NCBI GenBank assembly: GCA_004292795.1
Contig: RDXI01000003.1
Location: 1 to 36,546 of the forward strand
Direction: 5' to 3'
DNA from: Bacteroidota bacterium
GTDB taxonomy: Bacteria > Bacteroidota > Bacteroidia > Cytophagales > Microscillaceae
DNA: 36,546 bases
Shown here: positions 31,208 through 36,546 of the stretch, in pieces
How the letters are laid out: each line of letters begins with the position of its first letter
How positions within the stretch are numbered: position 1 is the first letter of the stretch
Program-made: the position numbers and the translations under genes
The notes under the pieces: generated by a model
What the model was told of the DNA's origin: nothing
The model's database searches: none
The model's input: only the letters and a program-made list of their open reading frames with translations

Positions 31208-33082
31208 ATGCGTGCCTACAGTATTTTCTTTGCTTTTTTTCTTGCCTACCTTTTTTGCGCTCAAAGTGCCTCCGCACAATCATATACGTTCCCTGTGAAT
31301 CCGAACCAAACCGCCTACTTAACGGGCAATATGGGCGAAATTCGAGCAGGGCATTTCCACATGGGGTTAGACATATTAGCCAATCCCAATACGCCTGTGT
31401 ATGCTTCGGCAGATGGGTATATTTCCAAAATCCGCATTTCGAGTTATGGTTATGGCAAAATCATACACCTGACACACCCCGCCACGAAACACCAAACGGT
31501 TTATGCACACTTAAACGGCTTTGCGCCGAAGTTTGCGGAATATATGCGCCAAAAACAATATGCAGACGAAAAATTTGACATAGAAGTCTTGCCTGCTGCA
31601 AATGAATTGCCTGTAAAAAAGGGCGAACATATCGCCTATATTGGCAATACGGGTGCTTCGCAAGGGGCGCATTTGCATTATGAAATCCGTACACTTGATG
31701 ACGTGGCATTGAATCCTTCTGAATTTGGGTTCAAGGAATTGCCCAAAGATGGCACGCCTCCCGTTATCAAACGCTTGGCAATGGTTACGCTTGGGCAGAA
31801 AAGCCTGCTCAATGGTATTTGGGGCAGAATGGAGTTCTCGCCTACTGCGGTAGGCAAGGGCGTATATCAGGCGCAAGATGTGCTTGCCTACGGAGAGGTG
31901 GGGCTGGAGGTTTTTGTGAATGATATGATGGACAATGCCAACAATACCTACGGCATCAACCGCTTGGAAATGTGGGTAAACGACAAAAAAACGTTTGGGT
32001 TTCAGTTGAGCAAAATAGCCCACGAGCATAACCGTTGTATGAATTTGCACGTGGATTATGAAACCATCAAACAACGCAATCAGGGCTTTCAGAAATGTTA
32101 TTTTGCAGAAGGAAACCGCCTCAAAGGAGTATATGACCTGAAACAAGGCAACGGCAACATCAAAGTAGCAGACGGCAAGACCTACAAAGTGAAGGTGCTT
32201 TTGTATGACGTGGCAGGCAATAAAACCACGCTTACCTTCCAAATAGTAGGCAAGAAGCCAAGCAAAGCGACCTTCAACGCGAACAAAAACAAATTCAAAA
32301 AGCCCGTTTTGAAATACAAATTTCAAGAAAATTTATTGGTATTGGAGGCGTATAATTTGGGGCAGGGAGGCGAGCAAGCCCAATTTGTGTTTAATGGCAT
32401 TGTGGAAAATGTGCCTCTAACGAGTATGCAAGGTAACAAGGCGGTCTTTGTGTGGGATTTGCGAAAGGGCTTGCCTGACTTTGCGCGAGTGGGTGGAGTG
32501 AAGCGAGGTTTTCATTTCCGCAAAACCATCTTGCCTAACCGCAATACGCAATTCAAAGACAAACGCCTGAAAATTGACTTTGCACGCAATCCTTTGTATG
32601 ATACGCTCTACCTCGAAGCCAATGCCTGGAACGACAAAATCACGATTGGCAATCCATTGATGCCTTTGTTGGAGTCTATAGTGGTCAGTTACCAAGTGCC
32701 TACTGTGCCTTCGAACAAGCAAAAAATGGGCGTGTATTATTTGGGCTACGATTATCAAGACTCTTGGTGGGAAGGCAATACGCTATTTTTCCGCACTCGA
32801 TATTTGGGCAATTTTCAACTACGAAGCGACACAGAAGCCCCTAAAGTACGGGTTTTGCGCAAAAATGTACAACAAGTTGTTTTGCAGGCGAGGGACAATC
32901 TTTCGGGCTTGAGCGAACACAAGGCTTGGTTGAATGGCAAGTTTATTTTATTGGATTTCGAGTACAAAGGTGGCTACCTCACTACCGAACCGCTCCGCCC
33001 CAATACGCCCATGAAAGGCACGCTGGAAGTGTGGACAAAAGACAAGGCAGGCAATGAAGCAAGAGAACGTTTCGCGCTGTAA
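31208..33082 (+). CDS. Secreted M23-family metalloendopeptidase
   Basis: 624 residues. Signal peptide to about residue 24 (SASA|QS). The M23/LytM domain lies at about 28-180 with GHFHMGLD (H51, D55), YAHL (H101) and AHLHYE (H155, H157): the full zinc site and catalytic histidines, so a peptidoglycan endopeptidase is predicted. Most LytM proteins end here, but this one continues for about 440 residues of beta-rich sequence with Ig-like or bacterial-wall-binding character and no named domain. Two YAGGCRAG motifs form an inverted pair at 31837-31858 within the coding region. Confidence 0.9.
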   Translation: MRAYSIFFAFFLAYLFCAQSASAQSYTFPVNPNQTAYLTGNMGEIRAGHFHMGLDILANPNTPVYASADGYISKIRISSYGYGKIIHLTHPATKHQTVYAHLNGFAPKFAEYMRQKQYADEKFDIEVLPAANELPVKKGEHIAYIGNTGASQGAHLHYEIRTLDDVALNPSEFGFKELPKDGTPPVIKRLAMVTLGQKSLLNGIWGRMEFSPTAVGKGVYQAQDVLAYGEVGLEVFVNDMMDNANNTYGINRLEMWVNDKKTFGFQLSKIAHEHNRCMNLHVDYETIKQRNQGFQKCYFAEGNRLKGVYDLKQGNGNIKVADGKTYKVKVLLYDVAGNKTTLTFQIVGKKPSKATFNANKNKFKKPVLKYKFQENLLVLEAYNLGQGGEQAQFVFNGIVENVPLTSMQGNKAVFVWDLRKGLPDFARVGGVKRGFHFRKTILPNRNTQFKDKRLKIDFARNPLYDTLYLEANAWNDKITIGNPLMPLLESIVVSYQVPTVPSNKQKMGVYYLGYDYQDSWWEGNTLFFRTRYLGNFQLRSDTEAPKVRVLRKNVQQVVLQARDNLSGLSEHKAWLNGKFILLDFEYKGGYLTTEPLRPNTPMKGTLEVWTKDKAGNEARERFAL

Positions 33083-33183
33083 GGCAAGTATAAAAGCGTG
33101 TGGCACTAAGTCTTGTGTAGGCTAATTTTTAGTATTTTCGAATTACACAAAATTCAAAAAAAATATCGCAATTTTTCCCAAAA
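33083..33183. other. Short intergenic region between M23 and OLD genes
   Basis: AT-rich convergent spacer; no gene seen. Confidence 0.5.
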
Positions 33184-33213
33184 ACGATAAAAAGCCTCGC
33201 AAAAGAAGGCTTT
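33184..33213 (-). terminator. Terminator of the OLD gene (possibly bidirectional)
   Basis: AAAGCCT (33191-33197) pairs with AGGCTTT (33207-33213). On the minus strand TTTTTATCGTTTTT follows. Confidence 0.6.
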
Positions 33214-33249
33214 GATAAGTAGATGGGGGTAGGCAAGATTGCCCAAACG

Positions 33250-35235
33250 TCATTTAGCCAAATCCTTGATAAAATTCCACTCTTCGAACCAAGTACCCAC
33301 ATCAACCAGCTTGAGCAAATCTATAAAATCGTGTTCTATATCAAAAGTTAGGTCGTAGGGTTGCAAAACCTGATTTATAACCCATGCCACGTCTTCTTTC
33401 TTAGCAAGTTTGTAGAAGGTTTTGGATTGGATATATTTTTTTACTTGCTCTTGGTAATAAAGCGTTAGTTTCACATTGTTATTTTCCGTAATAGGCGAGG
33501 CAAGAAATAAAGTTTTGGTTTTCTCACGCACATCGATATATCTTAGCACTGCTCCTTCTACCCAAGTGTTGGCGAGGTATTTAGTTTGCAAAATTCGCTC
33601 TAAATTTTCATACGCACTCAAAAGTGTTTCTACAAGGTTAGTATTGATATGTATTTGCTTCCTTATCAACCATCTTTCCAATAATTCTGCTAATTTTTCT
33701 ATATCTGTCAAAAGTATGCCTTCAAAAGTATAAGCATTAGCTATATGGGTAGGGAGTTTGAGTTTATCTTTCATTTTTTGGACAATTTCAGGATAATGCT
33801 CATCACTCAAAAAATCTCTGTCCATGACCAATGCAGATTTTTCCCACAACGTTTTTTTATTTTTGATTTGCTCGAACAAAGTTTTATAGCCCAAAATATC
33901 TTTGAAAACATGGCTTATCCCATTCAATACCCAAAATACATACTTATTTGTTTGCTTGGGCGTAGCTTTGTGCAAAAGCAAATACAAATATTGCGCATCT
34001 TCCTCGCCTTCCACAAAAATAATCTTATCTGCCTCTATAGCATTTATAAAGTCCAAACCTGTAGCCTCACCTATAGAGCGCATGATGCTGTCCGTATGTG
34101 ATGGATAAATTCCTTTGAAACGCTTATCACCTGTTTTTTGTATGGGAGCAAGTTCCAATACATTTAGGGGCTTGTAGCTGTTTTTGGGCGTATTTTCCAA
34201 ATGAAATAAATGCGACTTTACAGCATTTCTTATAAACGCCTCGTTGTGTGTGGTAACAAAAAACTGACTTTCTTTTGATTTTTGTCCTATAACTTCTAAA
34301 AGTCTTGCCTGAATATCACGATGTATATGACTGTCGGGTTCGTCCAATAATATCAAATTTAAGTTACTTTTTTGTTCTTTATAGTACAAATTGAGTAAAA
34401 TTTCTATAATTTGTAATGTACCGCTTCCCAACAGTGCAATATCTTTTTCTACATCTTTTTCGCCTACTTTGAAGTTGAATATTACTTGCGCATCTCGTTG
34501 AATATCAGTTTTTTTGATGAAAATAATTTTTTTACTTTCTATACCATTCGATAAGATATAGTTCAAATCTTTCAAGAAACTATCAAATAATAATACATCA
34601 TGTGTATTGTTGTAAATGGCATATAGTCTATTCCTTAATACTGTAGCCGAGTTTCTTTCTAAAATAGCCTTGCGAATAATGGGAGGTGTTGTAAAATCCT
34701 CTACTTGTAAAATACTTGAAACAGGTGAGGCATAAAATATATTGATAGGATATGGAAAAGCATCAAAAAAATCATTAAAATCTTTGTAATAGTTGTTGTG
34801 TTGACCTTTGTTAATGTTTTCTATGAGATAGTTTGAGCCAGAACTGCCTATTTGAAAGCCAACTTCAAGTTCATTATCTTCATGCTGAAGTTGGGCAACA
34901 AGTTGAATTTTAACTTTATCACCCGTAATTCTTTGGAAGAAAATATCCTCAAAATTGGGGCTTCTGATACTATTTATTTGTTCAAAAGGGAAATATTTAT
35001 GCTCATTGTTGCCAAGCACATAATCTCCTTTTTTGTACGCAGTTGCTCTTTTGTTATCCCGTTTTGCTTGTATCAATAACTTAACGAAACATTCTTGCCA
35101 TAAAGCTATAGCTTCCAAGAGGGTTGTCTTGCCTGCATTATTTTCGCCTGTGAATATATTAACATCAGGATTGAACTCAAAACATACATCTTCAAAGGAT
35201 TTAAAGTTTTGAATACGCAAAGATTTGATATACAT
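33250..35235 (-). CDS. OLD-family ATPase-TOPRIM nuclease
   Basis: 661 residues. N-terminal ABC/SMC-like ATPase: Walker A GENNAGKTT at 30-38, signature-like LLGSGTLQ at 269-276, Walker B LILLDEPDSHIH at 294-305 and H-loop TTHN at 328-331. The TOPRIM domain starts at about 400 with VEG (E409) and MDRD (D472, D474). The last 150 residues are lysine-rich and helical. Fused ATPase-TOPRIM is the Overcoming Lysogenization Defect family. No UvrD-like helicase is adjacent, so it is class 1 (P2 OLD-like) and not Gabija. Probable phage-defence nuclease. It begins 45 bp after the LytTR gene on the same strand with no clear promoter or terminator between. Confidence 0.9.
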   Translation of the reverse strand: MYIKSLRIQNFKSFEDVCFEFNPDVNIFTGENNAGKTTLLEAIALWQECFVKLLIQAKRDNKRATAYKKGDYVLGNNEHKYFPFEQINSIRSPNFEDIFFQRITGDKVKIQLVAQLQHEDNELEVGFQIGSSGSNYLIENINKGQHNNYYKDFNDFFDAFPYPINIFYASPVSSILQVEDFTTPPIIRKAILERNSATVLRNRLYAIYNNTHDVLLFDSFLKDLNYILSNGIESKKIIFIKKTDIQRDAQVIFNFKVGEKDVEKDIALLGSGTLQIIEILLNLYYKEQKSNLNLILLDEPDSHIHRDIQARLLEVIGQKSKESQFFVTTHNEAFIRNAVKSHLFHLENTPKNSYKPLNVLELAPIQKTGDKRFKGIYPSHTDSIMRSIGEATGLDFINAIEADKIIFVEGEEDAQYLYLLLHKATPKQTNKYVFWVLNGISHVFKDILGYKTLFEQIKNKKTLWEKSALVMDRDFLSDEHYPEIVQKMKDKLKLPTHIANAYTFEGILLTDIEKLAELLERWLIRKQIHINTNLVETLLSAYENLERILQTKYLANTWVEGAVLRYIDVREKTKTLFLASPITENNNVKLTLYYQEQVKKYIQSKTFYKLAKKEDVAWVINQVLQPYDLTFDIEHDFIDLLKLVDVGTWFEEWNFIKDLAK

Positions 35236-35280
35236 AGTTCTTTAAGTTAAATTAATAAATAAAAATGCTGTAAACACCTA

Positions 35281-35988
35281 CTACAACCGCTCTAAATACT
35301 CAAAAAGTAAATCCTTCTTTTTGGCGGCGATAGGCAAGGTTGTTTTATCCTTCAAGACTACCACACCACCATCTTTTTTGTCATATCTCGCAAAAAAGTT
35401 CAGATTGATGAGATGCGACTGATGCACACGATAAAAACCGTAGTTTGTCAGTATCTCCTCATATTCTTTCAAAGTCTTAGAAACCATAATAGGCGGTTGG
35501 TTCTCTACAAAAAAAGTAGTGTAGTTGTTCGAAGCCTCTAAGCGTATAATATCCGAAACATTGACTACAAAAATGCTATCCGAATTTTTTAATACTATCT
35601 TCTTATATTTGGTCGAAATATCTTCCATATTATTCAAGAAAGTATTGATTTTTAGCTGATAGCTCTCTTTTTCCTTCGCTTGTAATGCCTTGCCTACCGC
35701 GAACGCCTCCACTGCATAATGATTATGTGCAGTAACAAAAATTACTTTGGCGGATAGTTCAGGCATTTTCTTGAGCAAGTCAAAGCCTTTTCCATCGGGC
35801 ATTTCTACGTCCAAAAACACCAAATCAGGCTCTTGTTCCTGCAAGAGCGCGATACCTTCTGCCACATTGCACGCCTCGCCTACCAAGCGCACAGGCAAGT
35901 TTAGGGCGTTGAGTTGGTACTTCAAGTTGTTGCGCATACCTGCCTCATCATCAACGATACAAGTAGCGAGGGTAGTATTGGAAACCAT
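35281..35988 (-). CDS. LytTR-family response regulator with an internally shortened receiver domain
   Basis: 235 residues from the ATG at 35988. An upstream TTG in frame at 36009 lies inside the -7 promoter element and is rejected. The receiver has acidic D13/D14, phosphoacceptor D60 (FLDVEMPD) and the switch Thr in FVTAHNHYAVEAFAVGK. After residue 100 the usual DYLLKP segment, with the invariant Lys, is missing and the sequence jumps to ALQAKEKE; about 20 residues are lost against the family. The LytTR DNA-binding domain is about 128-235 (KNSDSIFVVNVSDIIRLEAS, YRVHQSHLINL). VGK at 98-100 is encoded by GTAGGCAAG exactly at the gap. Its partner kinase gene lies upstream. Confidence 0.92.
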   Translation of the reverse strand: MVSNTTLATCIVDDEAGMRNNLKYQLNALNLPVRLVGEACNVAEGIALLQEQEPDLVFLDVEMPDGKGFDLLKKMPELSAKVIFVTAHNHYAVEAFAVGKALQAKEKESYQLKINTFLNNMEDISTKYKKIVLKNSDSIFVVNVSDIIRLEASNNYTTFFVENQPPIMVSKTLKEYEEILTNYGFYRVHQSHLINLNFFARYDKKDGGVVVLKDKTTLPIAAKKKDLLFEYLERL

Positions 35989-36006
35989 TGTGCAAAATTC
36001 TTTATA

Positions 36007-36014
36007 CAAAGTTA
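36007..36014 (-). promoter_or_regulatory. -7 element of the LytTR gene
   Basis: Minus strand TAACTTTG fits TAnnTTTG. It places transcription start near 36000 and so decides the ATG at 35988 as the start codon. No TTTG is found 19 bp upstream; that region is the palindrome. Confidence 0.55.
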
Positions 36015-36039
36015 CAACCTTTTCGCGAAAAAGTTGTAA
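36012..36039. promoter_or_regulatory. 28-bp near-perfect palindrome over the LytTR promoter (operator candidate)
   Basis: Outer arms TTACAAC / GTTGTAA and inner TTTTCGCGAAAA make 13 of 14 complementary pairs centred at 36025/36026. It overlaps the -7 element at one end and covers the -33 region. A dimeric regulator, possibly the LytTR protein itself, could bind here; identity is not shown. Confidence 0.65.
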
Positions 36040-36075
36040 TAAACACTATAGCTTTTTCCCAAAAAACAAACTTGC

Positions 36076-36546
36076 CTACCCCTGATACGGCAACTCCACC
36101 CTAACCTGCGTGCCTGCTACTTCGTCGAGTTGGGTTTTGAGTTCGCGCAATATAAAGTCTAACGGGAGTTGGTATTTTTGGCGCAGAAGTGCCAAACGTT
36201 CTTGCGTGATTTGGGTAGCCAAGGATTTATGCTCTTTTTTCACTTCGGAGCGCAAGGTTTTGGCTTGCTCCAGTCCCACGCCATTGTCTTTTACTTCTAA
36301 AACAATCACGTTTTTGTCCAATGAAAAATGGATTTGGACAATGCCCTCGCCTGCTTTATGCAACAAGCCATGCTCTATAGAGTTTTCGATAAACGGCTGT
36401 GCGAACATAGGCGGGATTTCTATCGCTTCTATATCTATGTCAGGCGCGACTTCTATGGAGTAGGCAAGCTTAGTGCCGAAGCGCATTTGTTGTAGTTGTA
36501 GGTAGTTTTCTAAGGTTTGAATTTCCTTTTCCAAAGGCACAAAATC
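36076..36546 (-). CDS. LytS/YehU-type sensor histidine kinase, N-terminal part outside the window
   Basis: The frame is open to the window edge, so the true start lies beyond 36546 (a GTG at 36538 is internal). The visible part begins in the His_kinase domain (PLEKEIQTLENYLQLQQMRF, the stretch that follows the phosphorylated His) and continues into the HATPase_c domain: PPMFAQPFIENSIEHGL (N box), VKDNGVGL (G1) and a C-terminal ERLALLRQKY block (in place of the G2 box). It would phosphorylate the downstream LytTR regulator, 87 bp away. Its stop codon TAG lies in a GTAGGCAAG motif. Confidence 0.9.
   Translation of the reverse strand, partial: DFVPLEKEIQTLENYLQLQQMRFGTKLAYSIEVAPDIDIEAIEIPPMFAQPFIENSIEHGLLHKAGEGIVQIHFSLDKNVIVLEVKDNGVGLEQAKTLRSEVKKEHKSLATQITQERLALLRQKYQLPLDFILRELKTQLDEVAGTQVRVELPYQG

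Larger units (their letters stand above)
536..36465. repeat. Dispersed oligonucleotide YAGGCRAG (core GTAGGCAAG), about 130 sites
   Basis: By manual count there are about 129 matches of YAGGCRAG or its complement, and about 41 exact GTAGGCAAG/CTTGCCTAC. Examples: 691-699, 735-743, 10046-10054, 18729-18737, 18748-18756, 29450-29458, 31850-31858, 35689-35697. They lie in genes in all frames (encoding GK, LAY, LPT, RQ) and between genes, in both orientations. They are sparse in the AAA15/RloB cassette (2), OLD (3), L25 (0) and the TPR array (0). See findings. Confidence 0.85.

Noticed and set aside
31511-32326. 271-codon minus-strand frame opposite the M23 gene
   Set aside because: Antisense of a well-supported peptidase gene; no domain or start context.
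33250-35235. Gabija assignment for the OLD-type gene
   Set aside because: Gabija needs a UvrD-like GajB next to GajA. The neighbours are an M23 peptidase and a LytTR regulator.

Overview
The window looks like a piece of a Bacteroidota chromosome, probably a Cytophagales-type gliding or surface bacterium. This rests on a type A T9SS C-terminal sorting domain, several promoters of the Bacteroidota type (TTTG, about 19 bp, TAnnTTTG), A-rich or G-free leaders instead of Shine-Dalgarno sites, a CTC-type L25, and low GC (about 40% by eye). I cannot name the species.

Layout. (1) 1-2049: 3' part of a tandem amidohydrolase. (2) 2183-4175: two-gene AAA15 ATPase/RloB cassette of the AbiL type (phage defence). 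(3) 4395-7857: class III adenylate cyclase, GH13 lipoprotein and a small CxxC protein. (4) 7943-10024: ribosomal protein L25, two hairpin repeat elements and an exported TPR protein. (5) 18658 down to 10010 (minus strand): T9SS-exported PKD protein, polysaccharide ABC ATPase, three SAM methyltransferases, two GT2 glycosyltransferases and EngB, tightly packed behind one clear promoter. This is probably an O-polysaccharide/surface glycan operon without its permease. (6) HtrA protease (minus strand) with an A19 tract at its promoter, then a 0.65-kb repeat cluster. (7) Minus strand: STAND NTPase with 42-residue TPRs, CheB coupled to a sensor with no output domain, and a metallo-hydrolase. (8) 27298-33082 (plus strand): FAD oxidoreductase, TerB-like protein, hyperacidic microprotein, papain-like lipoprotein and an M23 endopeptidase. 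(9) Minus strand: OLD-family ATPase-TOPRIM nuclease, LytTR regulator and the C-terminal half of its LytS-type kinase.

The strongest unexplained signal is sequence-wide. The octamer YAGGCRAG (core nonamer GTAGGCAAG) occurs about 130 times on both strands by my manual count, in all reading frames and between genes, where about 3 would be expected from base composition. It forms inverted pairs, one of them an intrinsic terminator stem, as known DNA uptake sequences do. It also lies exactly at an internal deletion in the LytTR receiver domain. A second signal is a set of five genes whose start codons directly follow 55-94 nt leaders with no G on the sense strand, made of short tandem repeats. A third is a family of hairpin elements with conserved ends and exchangeable cores.

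Three possible defence loci (AAA15/RloB, STAND-TPR, OLD) are scattered among housekeeping genes and do not form one island. I saw no tRNA, rRNA, CRISPR array, transposase or integrase.
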